From: DATMGU01 sp035555315
GTDB taxonomy: Bacteria; Pseudomonadota; Alphaproteobacteria; ATCC43930; CGMCC-115725
Direction of reading: 5' to 3'
Assembly (NCBI GenBank): GCA_035555315.1
Contig: DATMGU010000060.1
Span: forward strand, 85,629 to 149,628
DNA length: 64,000 nucleotides
A model generated the notes under the pieces. The model worked only from the letters and a program-made list of their open reading frames with translations. It searched no databases and had not been told where the DNA came from. Shown one piece after another: positions 1 through 7,646 of this stretch. The translations under genes and the position numbers were made by a program. Position 1 is the first letter of the stretch, and every line of letters begins with the position of its first letter.

Positions 1-2
1 GC

Positions 3-686
3 GCCTATGGCGAGTTGGCGGAGTTCATCGCCGGGCGCCGCGGGCGCGTGGTGGTGGCGACGTTGCCTTCGCTGGCGGCCGTGCTGCTGGCGCCCGCGGT
101 GGCCCGGTTCCAGGCCGGCTACCCGGATGTCGCGGTCGCCATCCAGGACGGCCTGGCGGAATCGGTGATCGAGGCGGTCGCCGCGGGCCGTGCCGATCTG
201 GGTCTGACGGTCCAGGCGACGCTGGATGATCGCCTGACCTATCAGCCCTTGCTGGAGGACACGTTCGGCATGGTGTGCCGAGCGGACGATCCGCTTGCCA
301 GCAGCGGCGTGGTCGATTGGACGGTGTTCCGGAGCCGGCCCTTCGTGGCGATGGCGGCGGCCAGCAGCGTACGGCGAATGACCGATGCCGCCTTCTTGCA
401 GGCCGGTCTGGCAGTGCCGGCGCTCTATGAATGCAGCTTCCTCGGTACCACGGGGCATCTGGTGGCGGCTGGCCTGGGCATTACCGCCCTTCCCTGGCTG
501 ACGCTGCCTTTGTTGGGGCCGGCCCCGCTGGTGTGGCGGCGGCTGGAGCGGCCGGTGATGCGGCGTTCCATGGGAGTTGTCACCCGGATCGGGCGGACAC
601 CGGCGCCGCCGACCGAGAACCTGCTGGCGGCGATGCGCCGCGAGGCCGCAGCGTTGCAGTCTTATCCGCCCGACGGCGCTTCTTGA
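3..686 (+). CDS. LysR-type regulator, effector-binding domain (5' end missing)
   Basis: This is the C-terminal part of a LysR-type transcriptional regulator. The frame is open through the left edge, so the N-terminal winged helix-turn-helix lies outside the window; the first in-window TTG (position 15) falls inside the domain and is not a credible start. The visible residues GRVVVATLPSLAAVLLAP begin the periplasmic-binding-like effector domain, and the usual alternating alpha/beta pattern follows to the end, including the AAGLGITALPWL segment typical of LysR subdomain II. It is co-directional with the SDR gene 80 bp downstream and could control the cluster. The inducer is unknown. Confidence 0.85.
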   Translation, partial: AYGELAEFIAGRRGRVVVATLPSLAAVLLAPAVARFQAGYPDVAVAIQDGLAESVIEAVAAGRADLGLTVQATLDDRLTYQPLLEDTFGMVCRADDPLASSGVVDWTVFRSRPFVAMAAASSVRRMTDAAFLQAGLAVPALYECSFLGTTGHLVAAGLGITALPWLTLPLLGPAPLVWRRLERPVMRRSMGVVTRIGRTPAPPTENLLAAMRREAAALQSYPPDGAS

Positions 687-766
687 CTGTCGGTTCTTGA
701 CTGGCACGCGCGATGTCACGGCTGCTAGCGTGGCACCATCGCCAAACCATCCGGAGGATCGGCGCC

Positions 767-1546
767 ATGGATTTAGGACTTTCCGGCCGGCGCGTGCTGG
801 TGACCGGCGCCTCCAAGGGCATCGGCCTGGCGGTCGCCCAAGAGTTCGCTGCCGAGGGCGCCGATCTGGTGCTGGTCTCGCGCTCGGTCGAGGCGCTGGC
901 CGCCGCGCGGCAGGAGATCGCCCGGCGCCATCAGGTGGCAGTGACGGTCGAGGCGCTGGACTTGTCGCAATCCGGCGCCATCGACCAACTGGCCGACCGG
1001 CATGGCGAGATCGACGTGCTGGTCAACAACGCAGGCGCGATCCCGGCGGGCTCGCTCGCCGATATCGACGAGGCGACCTGGCGCGCCGCCTGGGATCTGA
1101 AGGTGTTCGGTTATATCAACCTGACGCGGCGCTATATGGCGGCGATGGCCGGGCGCGGCAAAGGGGTGATCGTTAACGTCATCGGCAGCGCCGGGGAGCG
1201 GCCGGTGGCGGGCTATATCGCGGGCGGCGCCGGCAACGCGGCGCTCTACGCCCTGACCCGGGCGCTGGGTGCCGCGTCGCCGGCGTCCGGGGTGCGGGTC
1301 GTCGGGGTGAGCCCCGGCCCGGTTTCGACCGACCGTATGGTGACTATGCTGCGCAAGCGGGCGAGCGACGAATTCGGCGATGCGGAGCGCTGGGCCGAAC
1401 TGGTTAGACCGCTGCCCTTCGGCCGGGCGGCGACACCACAGGAGATCGCGGCGGCGGTTGTGTTCCTGGCCTCGGATCGGTCGGGCTATACGACCGGCAC
1501 GATCATGACCATCGATGGCGGCCTGTCGAACCGGGCACCGGCGTAG
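767..1546 (+). CDS. SDR-family oxidoreductase lacking the catalytic lysine
   Basis: A 259-residue classical short-chain dehydrogenase/reductase. The Rossmann motif TGASKGIG (about residues 13-20) and the NNAG motif (87-90) are present, with Ser141 and Tyr150 at the active site. Where the family has YxxxK, this protein reads Y-I-A-G-G, so Gly154 replaces the lysine. The ATG at 767 is preferred over an upstream in-frame ATG because GGAGG lies 9 bases before it. It sits next to a KstD-like flavoprotein and a second SDR, which suggests a role in oxidising an alicyclic or steroid-like substrate; this is inference. It may bind NAD(P) with altered catalysis. Confidence 0.85.
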   Translation: MDLGLSGRRVLVTGASKGIGLAVAQEFAAEGADLVLVSRSVEALAAARQEIARRHQVAVTVEALDLSQSGAIDQLADRHGEIDVLVNNAGAIPAGSLADIDEATWRAAWDLKVFGYINLTRRYMAAMAGRGKGVIVNVIGSAGERPVAGYIAGGAGNAALYALTRALGAASPASGVRVVGVSPGPVSTDRMVTMLRKRASDEFGDAERWAELVRPLPFGRAATPQEIAAAVVFLASDRSGYTTGTIMTIDGGLSNRAPA

Positions 1547-1550
1547 GCTT

Positions 1551-3254
1551 TCACCCTGCCTGACGAGCGAGGTGGCGCGCCGCGATATAGCCGAAGGTCA
1601 GCGCCGGGCCGAGGGTGATTCCGCCGCCGGGATAATTGCCGCCCATGATGCTGGCCATGTCGTTGCCGGTGGCATAGAGGCCGGGGATCGGCGCGCCGGA
1701 CGGGTCCAGCACCCGGGCGTCGCCATCCGTCTTCAGCCCGGCGAAGGTGCCGAGATCGCCGACGACAACCTCCACCGCGTAGAGCGGCCCGGCGGCGGCA
1801 ATCGGGGCGAGGCAGGGGTTGGGCTTGCAATCGGGATCGCCGTTGAATCGGTTATAGGCGGTCGAACCCTTGCCGAATTGCCGGTCCTCGCCGGTCTCCA
1901 TATCCTTGTTCCAGGCGGTGATGGTCGCCTGGAGTCCCGCCGGGTCGATGCCGGCCGCCGCCGCCAGCGCCGTGGCCGTGCGGCCCTGCTTGAGATAGCC
2001 GGAACGGAGATTCGGTCCGATCGGCACCGGAAAGGGCTTGACGAAGCCCAGGCCGAAACGGCGCAGGAAAGGCTTGTCCACGACCAGGAAGGCACGCGCC
2101 GCCTGGCCGCGCGGGGTGGCGGCGAACAGCGCCTGAATGAAATCGTGATAGGAATTCGCCTCGTTGACGAAGCGTCGGCCATTCGGCAGCACGGCGATCA
2201 GCCCGGGCTTGGCGCGGTCGATGAAATGCGGGAACACGCCCCAGCCGCCGCCCTTGCGCGGTACGCGGGAGACGGGAACCCAGGCGGCGGCATTGGGATA
2301 GCCCTGCTCCACCACCGCGGACACGCTCTCGCCCAGGCGCAGCCCGTCGCCGGTATTGGTCGCCGGCGCCGGCGAGTGGTGGCCGGCATTGTCCGAATCA
2401 TGCGGGAACAGGGCGCGCCGCCGCGCCTTGTCCTGCGGGAAACCACCGGCCGCCAGCACCACGCCACGACGGGCGCGGACCGTGACCGCGCCGTCCTTCG
2501 CCCCCAGCATGGCGCCCTGGACCGCGCCGTCGGCCGCACGTTCCAGCCGCAGGGCAGGCGCCTCGGTCCAGACCTTCACCCCAAGGTCCAGCGCGCTGCG
2601 GAAGAGCCGGGCGGCCAGGGCGTTGCCGTTGGTCAGCAGCATACCGCGGCCGTGGAGGAGGAGGTCGCGCGCATGCGCGGCGAGCCGCCCCACCACATAG
2701 CCGGCCGAGGTCAGTGAGCGGGTCACGTTGAAGAAGTGCTTCAGCTCCGGCCCGGAGCCGATCATCAGCCCGGCGAAAGTCAGTTCCGGCAAGGGGGGCC
2801 GCAACCGCTTCAGCTCCTTGCCCAAGCCCTGGGCACGATAGGGCTTGGCCTTGATGGAGCGCCCGCCGGACCGGCCGCCCGGCGCCGTCGGGTGGTAATC
2901 CGAGAAGGCGGAGGCCGGCTCGAACTGTAGCTGGGTCTGGGTGTCGAAGAACTCGATCGCGGCGGGACCCGCATCCAGGAAGGCGTCGACGCAGGCGGGA
3001 TTGAAATGGTTGCCGGCCTCGTGGCGCAGATAGGTGCGCGCCGCCTCCACGGTATCCTCGATGCCGTCACGGCGGGAGATCGGGTTGTTCGGCACCCACA
3101 TGAAGCCACCGGACAGCGCGGTGGTGCCGCCGACCCACGGCGTCTTCTCCGCCAGGATGACGTCCAGCCCCCGTGCCGCGGCGCAGACCGCGACCGCGAG
3201 GCCGCCGGCGCCGGAACCGACCACCAACACGTCGCATTCGACCATCTTGGACAT
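1551..3254 (-). CDS. FAD-dependent 3-ketosteroid dehydrogenase-like oxidoreductase
   Basis: A 567-residue flavoprotein of the fumarate reductase/3-ketosteroid-delta1-dehydrogenase family. The N-terminus has the FAD dinucleotide fold VVGSGAGG, followed by TALSGG. The C-terminus has YATGN and a Y-P-G-G-G motif near residues 541-545. In KstD enzymes an equivalent Tyr and Gly four residues apart bind the 3-keto group, so desaturation of a cyclic ketone is plausible. The ATG at 3254 follows GGAAGGAAG at good spacing; an open extension of 15 codons upstream lacks a ribosome site. It converges on the first SDR gene with a 4-base gap. Steroid chemistry is inferred, not shown. Confidence 0.82.
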   Translation of the reverse strand: MSKMVECDVLVVGSGAGGLAVAVCAAARGLDVILAEKTPWVGGTTALSGGFMWVPNNPISRRDGIEDTVEAARTYLRHEAGNHFNPACVDAFLDAGPAAIEFFDTQTQLQFEPASAFSDYHPTAPGGRSGGRSIKAKPYRAQGLGKELKRLRPPLPELTFAGLMIGSGPELKHFFNVTRSLTSAGYVVGRLAAHARDLLLHGRGMLLTNGNALAARLFRSALDLGVKVWTEAPALRLERAADGAVQGAMLGAKDGAVTVRARRGVVLAAGGFPQDKARRRALFPHDSDNAGHHSPAPATNTGDGLRLGESVSAVVEQGYPNAAAWVPVSRVPRKGGGWGVFPHFIDRAKPGLIAVLPNGRRFVNEANSYHDFIQALFAATPRGQAARAFLVVDKPFLRRFGLGFVKPFPVPIGPNLRSGYLKQGRTATALAAAAGIDPAGLQATITAWNKDMETGEDRQFGKGSTAYNRFNGDPDCKPNPCLAPIAAAGPLYAVEVVVGDLGTFAGLKTDGDARVLDPSGAPIPGLYATGNDMASIMGGNYPGGGITLGPALTFGYIAARHLARQAG

Positions 3255-3307
3255 CCCACGGCTTCCTTCCCGAGGCGTTCTTCCGAGCAGCGCCATCATC
3301 CGCGCTT

Positions 3308-3324
3308 ATTCGTCTAACGCGAAT
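3308..3324. promoter_or_regulatory. Possible degenerate IclR site upstream of the flavoprotein gene
   Basis: The inverted repeat ATTCG-N7-CGAAT lies 54 bases upstream of the flavoprotein start. It shares CGAATT/AATTCG elements with the two exact operator copies at 4217 and 5238 but is not identical to them. It may be a weaker third site of the same regulator, or chance. Confidence 0.3.
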
Positions 3325-3381
3325 TGATTAGCTATGAATAGATCCCGGGATCGCGGATGTAAAGATTCGCCTCGGCATCCC

Positions 3382-4131
3382 TCAAAGGGCCAGGTAGCCG
3401 CCATCGACGACGAGCGTCGTCCCGGTGACATAGCTGGCCATGGCGGAGGCGAGGAAGACCACCGGACCGACCAACTCGTCGGGCTCGCCATAGCGGCCCA
3501 TGGGGATGCGCTGCAAAAACCGTTCGGACCGTTCCGGGTTCAAGCGCGTGGCCTCGGTCATCGCGGTGGCGAAAGTGCCGGGGGCGATCGCGTTGACGCG
3601 CACGCCGTCCTTCGCCAGCTCATGCGCCATGCTCTGGGTCAAAGCGCGCAGGCCGGCCTTGGAGACCGGATAGCTGACCGACGTGCCTGTCGAAACGAAG
3701 GATGCGATCGAGGCGATGTTGACGATCGCGCCTTTCGTCGCCCGCAGCGCCGGCAGGCAAGCGGCGGAGACGTTCAGCGCGCCGGTCAGGTTCACGTCCA
3801 GCGCCGCCTGCCAAAGACGCGGCAGGTCATCGCTGTCGATCGAATGGCGCGGACAGATGCCGGCGTTGTTCACCACGAGGGAGAGGGCACCGGCCTCCGC
3901 CGCGACACGCCCGGCCACGTCCCGGCAGGCCTGCGCATCGGTCACATCGAGCCGATAGGTCCACGCCGTCCCGCCTGCAGCGCGGATGGCATCGGCGGTG
4001 CGGGAGGCGGCCTCCCCATCCAGGTCGGTGACGATAAGCCGCGCGCCTTCCCGGGCCAGCCCCAGCGCGATGGCGGCACCGTTGCCCTGCCCGGCACCGG
4101 TCACGAGGGCGATGCGATCGGCGAGGAGCAT
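3382..4131 (-). CDS. SDR-family oxidoreductase
   Basis: A 249-residue classical SDR. The nucleotide-binding motif TGAGQGNG (11-18), the NNAG motif (88-91), and the catalytic Ser141, Tyr154 and Lys158 (YPVSK) are all present, so it should be an active NAD(P)-dependent alcohol dehydrogenase or ketoreductase. The chosen ATG at 4131 follows GGAGGA at ideal spacing; a longer in-frame start at 4188 has no such signal. It lies 127 bases upstream of the flavoprotein gene on the same strand and probably belongs to the same IclR-controlled pathway. The operator-like sequence at 4217-4232 lies upstream of it. Confidence 0.88.
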   Translation of the reverse strand: MLLADRIALVTGAGQGNGAAIALGLAREGARLIVTDLDGEAASRTADAIRAAGGTAWTYRLDVTDAQACRDVAGRVAAEAGALSLVVNNAGICPRHSIDSDDLPRLWQAALDVNLTGALNVSAACLPALRATKGAIVNIASIASFVSTGTSVSYPVSKAGLRALTQSMAHELAKDGVRVNAIAPGTFATAMTEATRLNPERSERFLQRIPMGRYGEPDELVGPVVFLASAMASYVTGTTLVVDGGYLAL

Positions 4132-4216
4132 GGGATTTTTCCTCCGGGCCCTCTCGATCGGGGCTTTGCGCAGGGGGACGAGAACCATCCCGAGCGGTAT
4201 TTAGCCAGATCATAAA

Positions 4217-4232
4217 ACGAATTCGTTCGCAA
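4217..4232 (-). promoter_or_regulatory. Putative IclR operator, copy 1
   Basis: Read toward the SDR gene, this is TTGCGAACGAATTCGT, which contains the 10-bp palindrome ACGAATTCGT. The identical 16-mer occurs at 5238-5253 in front of the divergent binding-protein gene, in the same orientation relative to its target. A TATGAT hexamer follows within 10 bases. The two copies flank the IclR gene, so they are the likely sites of that regulator; this is inference. Confidence 0.6.
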
Positions 4233-4274
4233 GGGACAAATTCGATCCCCGCTCGGCACCCTTCGGAACGGGCG

Positions 4275-5087
4275 TCACTTGGCGCGGGCGGTCGCGCCGG
4301 CCTCGCGATCCGGGTCGAAGCCGAGTTCCGCCGACAGGCGGCGGCCGAAGCGGTCGACCTGCGCCACCTGCGCGCTATCGGGGTCGACAGCCAGCACGCC
4401 GGCATGGCCGATGACCGTGACGGCGAATTGAAGCTGGCCAGTATAGTCGAACACCGGGACGCTGACCGCATTGACGCCCGGCACCGGAATGCCCTGCGTC
4501 GTCGCGTAACCCAGCCGCCGGATATCCGCGACCGTAAGCTCCAGAGCGGGCATCGAGGTGGGCAGGCCGATCTGGCGCTCGGCGCCACCCGCCTTCAGCT
4601 CCGCCCGCACCAAAGGCCGGACGATCGCGTCGGGCAGGAAGGCGGCGAAGAGATGGCCGGTCGCCGTGCCGGTGATGGTGAAGACGGCGCCGGCGCGCAG
4701 GTTCACATGCACCGGCTGGGCCGCCTCCTGCACCTGGATGATCGTCGGCCCATGGGTACCCCAGACGGAAACGGTGGTCATCAGCCCCATCTCCGCCGCC
4801 AGTTCGGTCGTCGCCACGGCCGCCATGCGCAGCGGGTCGAAGCTGCGCATCCGCGCCAGGCCGAGTTGCAAGGCATAAGGGCCGAGCAAATAGCGGCCGC
4901 TGGCGGGGTCTTGGTCCACGATGCCGAGCTTGCGGAAGCTGACGAGATAGGCGTGCGCCTGCGCCGGCGCCATTTTCGCCCGCGATGCCAGGTCCCGCAG
5001 CATGGTCGGCTGCGCCGCCTCTACCAGCGCCGCCAGCAACCGCCCGCCGACCTCGATGGATTGAACACCCCTGCCTTCGAGCCCCAT
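4275..5087 (-). CDS. IclR-family transcriptional regulator
   Basis: A 270-residue IclR regulator. An N-terminal winged helix (about residues 8-70: VQSIEVGGRLLAAL ... LRDLASRAKMAPAQAHAYLVSFRKLGIV) is followed by the GAF-like effector domain with conserved GTHGPTIIQ and TATGHLFAA segments. It lies between the SDR gene and the divergent binding-protein gene, and copies of one 16-nt sequence sit in front of both of these neighbours. Three tandem 20-bp repeats lie just upstream of its own start. It probably represses or activates the local catabolic genes in response to a pathway compound not identifiable from sequence. Confidence 0.9.
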   Translation of the reverse strand: MGLEGRGVQSIEVGGRLLAALVEAAQPTMLRDLASRAKMAPAQAHAYLVSFRKLGIVDQDPASGRYLLGPYALQLGLARMRSFDPLRMAAVATTELAAEMGLMTTVSVWGTHGPTIIQVQEAAQPVHVNLRAGAVFTITGTATGHLFAAFLPDAIVRPLVRAELKAGGAERQIGLPTSMPALELTVADIRRLGYATTQGIPVPGVNAVSVPVFDYTGQLQFAVTVIGHAGVLAVDPDSAQVAQVDRFGRRLSAELGFDPDREAGATARAK

Positions 5088-5110
5088 CCGTCCCCCACCC
5101 TTTCCGCTAA

Positions 5111-5167
5111 GACCCAGGCTTATCTAAGATCCAGGCTTACCTAACAGGACCCAGGCTTCCCTAACAG
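5111..5167. repeat. Three tandem ~20-bp repeats upstream of the IclR gene
   Basis: The units start at 5111, 5128 and 5148 and follow the pattern GAYCCAGGCTTNYCTAACAG; the first unit is three bases shorter. They lie 24-80 bases upstream of the IclR start codon and outside any gene. The phasing of about two helical turns is compatible with cooperative protein binding, possibly autoregulation, but slippage-derived repeats without function cannot be excluded. Confidence 0.75.
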
Positions 5168-5237
5168 TCCGGACGTCGGGACCGGGGCGGGCCGCGATGG
5201 GCGAGCACCTGGCATTGCGTCGGTACCGATTCGCCAG

Positions 5238-5266
5238 TTGCGAACGAATTCGTATTTAACTACATT
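5238..5266 (+). promoter_or_regulatory. Promoter with embedded IclR operator copy 2
   Basis: TTGCGA (5238-5243) and TACATT (5261-5266) are separated by 17 bases, a credible sigma-70-type promoter for the binding-protein gene. The first 16 bases are identical to copy 1 at 4217-4232, so a bound regulator would cover the -35 element and spacer. Confidence 0.6.
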
Positions 5267-5313
5267 GCGGGACAAGGTCGGACGCAACCGGCCACAAGGG
5301 GGAGGGACCCAGG

Positions 5314-6549
5314 ATGACCGCATTCACCCGCCGGACGGCGCTGAAGACCGCCGCCGCCGCGTCGCTATTCGCCATGCCGGGTATCCACCCCGCCGCGGCC
5401 CAGAGCAGGCTGGACACCGGACCGGTGCGCATCGGCGTGCTTACCGATATGTCGAGCTGGGGACGGGACAATGGCGGTCCCGGCTCCGTCTACGCCGCCA
5501 AGGCGGCGGTGCGGGAGGTCGGCGGCGAGGTTGCCGGGCGGAAGATCGAGGTGCTGGTCGGCGACCACCAGATGGTTCCCGATATCGGCCTCGGCATCGC
5601 GCGGCGCTGGTTCGATCAGGAGGGCGTGCATGCGATCACCGATCTGGAAAACTCCGCGATCGCGCTGGGCGTCGGCGAGCTCGCAAAGCAGAATGATCGC
5701 ATCGCGCTGATGACCGGCCCGGGATCGAGCGAGATCACCAACAGCCGTTGCAACGACCGCACGGCGCAGTTCACCTATGACAGCTACGCCCTGGGCAAGG
5801 TGATGGCGCGCGCGGTGACGGCGCAGGGCGCCAAGACCTGGTTTTTCATCACGGCCGACTACGCCTATGGCAAGCAGCTCCAGGCCGATACCACGACCTT
5901 CGTCCAGCAGGCGGGCGGCAAGGTGCTGGGCAGTGTGGCGCACCCGTCCGGCACCATGGATTTCTCATCGCTGCTGCTGCAGGCGCAGGGATCGGGCGCC
6001 GAGGTGATCGCCTTCGCGAACACCGGCACGGATTGTACGAACTGCCTGAAGCAGGCGGCCGAGTTCGGCCTGTCGCGTGGCGGCACGCGCATCGCCGGCC
6101 TGTCGATGTTTCTGACGGACATCCATGCGGCGGGGCTTCAGGTGGCGCAGGGCGCCTATATGACGGTCTCCGACTACTGGGATATGACGCCGGAGACGGT
6201 TGCCTGGTCGCAGGGTTATCTGAAGGAGATCGGGATGATGCCGACCATGCTGCAGACGGGAGCCTATGGCGCGGTGCGGCATTATCTCAAGGCGGTGAAG
6301 GCGGCCGGCACCACCAATTCCAGCGCCATCATGGAGAAGATGCGCGAGCTTCCCGTCACCGACATGTTCACCAAGGGCGCCGTGCTGCGCAAGGATGGGC
6401 GCGTGGTGCGCGACATGTACCTGGCGCGGGTCAAGGCGCCATCCGAGTCGAAGAAGCCCTGGGACTATCTGGAAATCGTGCAGACCGTGCGCGGCGACGA
6501 TGCTTACCGGCCGCTTTCCGACTCCGTCTGTCCCCTGGTCAAAGCCTGA
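5314..6549 (+). CDS. Branched-chain-type ABC substrate-binding protein
   Basis: A 411-residue periplasmic binding protein of the Leu/Ile/Val (type I) family. The N-terminus TRRTALKTAAAASLF is a Tat-like signal ending near HPAAAQ. The mature part begins VRIGVLTDMSSWGRDNGGPGSVYAAKAAVREVGG, typical of these proteins. No permease or ATPase genes are adjacent, so it must share a distant transporter or act as a sensor or carrier. The MBL-fold gene follows after 37 bases and is probably co-transcribed. It is placed under the putative IclR operator. The ligand is presumably the cluster's substrate; its identity is unknown. Confidence 0.88.
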   Translation: MTAFTRRTALKTAAAASLFAMPGIHPAAAQSRLDTGPVRIGVLTDMSSWGRDNGGPGSVYAAKAAVREVGGEVAGRKIEVLVGDHQMVPDIGLGIARRWFDQEGVHAITDLENSAIALGVGELAKQNDRIALMTGPGSSEITNSRCNDRTAQFTYDSYALGKVMARAVTAQGAKTWFFITADYAYGKQLQADTTTFVQQAGGKVLGSVAHPSGTMDFSSLLLQAQGSGAEVIAFANTGTDCTNCLKQAAEFGLSRGGTRIAGLSMFLTDIHAAGLQVAQGAYMTVSDYWDMTPETVAWSQGYLKEIGMMPTMLQTGAYGAVRHYLKAVKAAGTTNSSAIMEKMRELPVTDMFTKGAVLRKDGRVVRDMYLARVKAPSESKKPWDYLEIVQTVRGDDAYRPLSDSVCPLVKA

Positions 6550-6586
6550 GAGACCGACACCCCCCGAAACCACGAGGAACCATCGC

Positions 6587-7567
6587 ATGTCCGGCTTCGC
6601 CAGTACCAAGGATCTCGCCGACAAGACCATCTCGTTCGACGAACTGGGTCCCGGCCTCTACGGCTATACCGCCGAGGGCGATCCCAATTCCGGCATCGTG
6701 ATCGGCGATGACAGCGTGCTGGTCGTCGATGCGCAGGCGACGCCGACCATGGCGCAGGACGTGATCGCGCGCATCCGCACGGTCACCGACAAGCCGGTCC
6801 GCCATGTGGTGCTGAGCCATTACCACGCGGTGCGCGTGCTCGGCGCGTCGGCTTACGGGCAGGCGCAGATCATCGCCTCCGACGTCACCCGCGGCATGAT
6901 CGTGGAGCGCGGCCAGCAGGATATGGACAGCGAGATCGGCCGCTTCCCGCGCCTGTTCCGCGGCAAGGAGAGCATCCCTGGCCTGACCTGGCCCGCCCTC
7001 ACCTTCCATAAGAAAATGACGCTGTGGATGGGCAGGCGGGAGGTGCAGATCATCCATATCGGCCGCTCCCACACCGCCGGCGATACGGTGGTCTGGCTGC
7101 CCAAGGAAAAGGTGCTGTATTCCGGCGACGTGGTCGAATTCGGCGCCACTCCCTATTGCGGCGACGCCCATTTCACCGATTGGCCGGCGACGCTGGCCGC
7201 CGTGAGGGCCCTGGGGGCGGAGAAACTGGTGCCGGGCCGCGGAAGGGCCCTGCTCAACCGCGCCGAATGCGAGGAGGCGATCGAAGGCACGCGCGCCTTC
7301 ACCTCCGACCTTTTTGGCGCGGTGAAGACCGCTACCGCCAAGGGCGGCGAGCTCAAGGCGATCTATGACGAGGCGATGGCGACGCTGCGCCCGAAATACG
7401 GGCATTGGGTCATCTTCGACCACTGCATGCCGTTCAACGTGACCCGCGCCTATGACGAAGCCAAGGGGCTCGACACACCGCGGATCTGGACCGCCGAGCG
7501 CGACGTGGAAATGTGGAAGGCGCTGGAGCAGGGCGCCGGAGCGAAGTCCGGCGAGTTGGATCGGTAG
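6587..7567 (+). CDS. MBL-fold hydrolase with a partial metal site
   Basis: A 326-residue metallo-beta-lactamase-fold protein. The canonical HxHxDH motif reads H78-Y-H80-A-V-R, so the Asp and His that bind the second metal are replaced by Val82 and Arg83. Later ligands appear present: His162 (GRSHTAGDT) and Asp181 (YSGDVVEF). It may bind one metal or use an altered site. The ATG at 6587 follows GAGGA; an open frame extending upstream overlaps the binding-protein gene and is rejected. It is likely co-transcribed with the binding-protein gene and may act on a ring-cleaved, lactone or thioester intermediate; this is inference. Confidence 0.82.
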   Translation: MSGFASTKDLADKTISFDELGPGLYGYTAEGDPNSGIVIGDDSVLVVDAQATPTMAQDVIARIRTVTDKPVRHVVLSHYHAVRVLGASAYGQAQIIASDVTRGMIVERGQQDMDSEIGRFPRLFRGKESIPGLTWPALTFHKKMTLWMGRREVQIIHIGRSHTAGDTVVWLPKEKVLYSGDVVEFGATPYCGDAHFTDWPATLAAVRALGAEKLVPGRGRALLNRAECEEAIEGTRAFTSDLFGAVKTATAKGGELKAIYDEAMATLRPKYGHWVIFDHCMPFNVTRAYDEAKGLDTPRIWTAERDVEMWKALEQGAGAKSGELDR

Positions 7568-7596
7568 GCGCCCAAGCCGGCCCTACATTTTATTCT

Positions 7597-7633
7597 CCAT
7601 GACATCCGCCGCGCATCGTGGCGGATGTCATGG
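7597..7633. terminator. Perfect 14-bp hairpin between convergent genes
   Basis: The arms CCATGACATCCGCC (7597-7610) and its exact complement (7620-7633) enclose a 9-base loop, midway between the ends of the MBL and GcrA genes. No strong T-tract follows on either strand, so it may be a bidirectional terminator of the non-canonical kind or an RNA-stabilising stem. Confidence 0.6.
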
Positions 7634-7646
7634 CTTCCTCGCGGTC

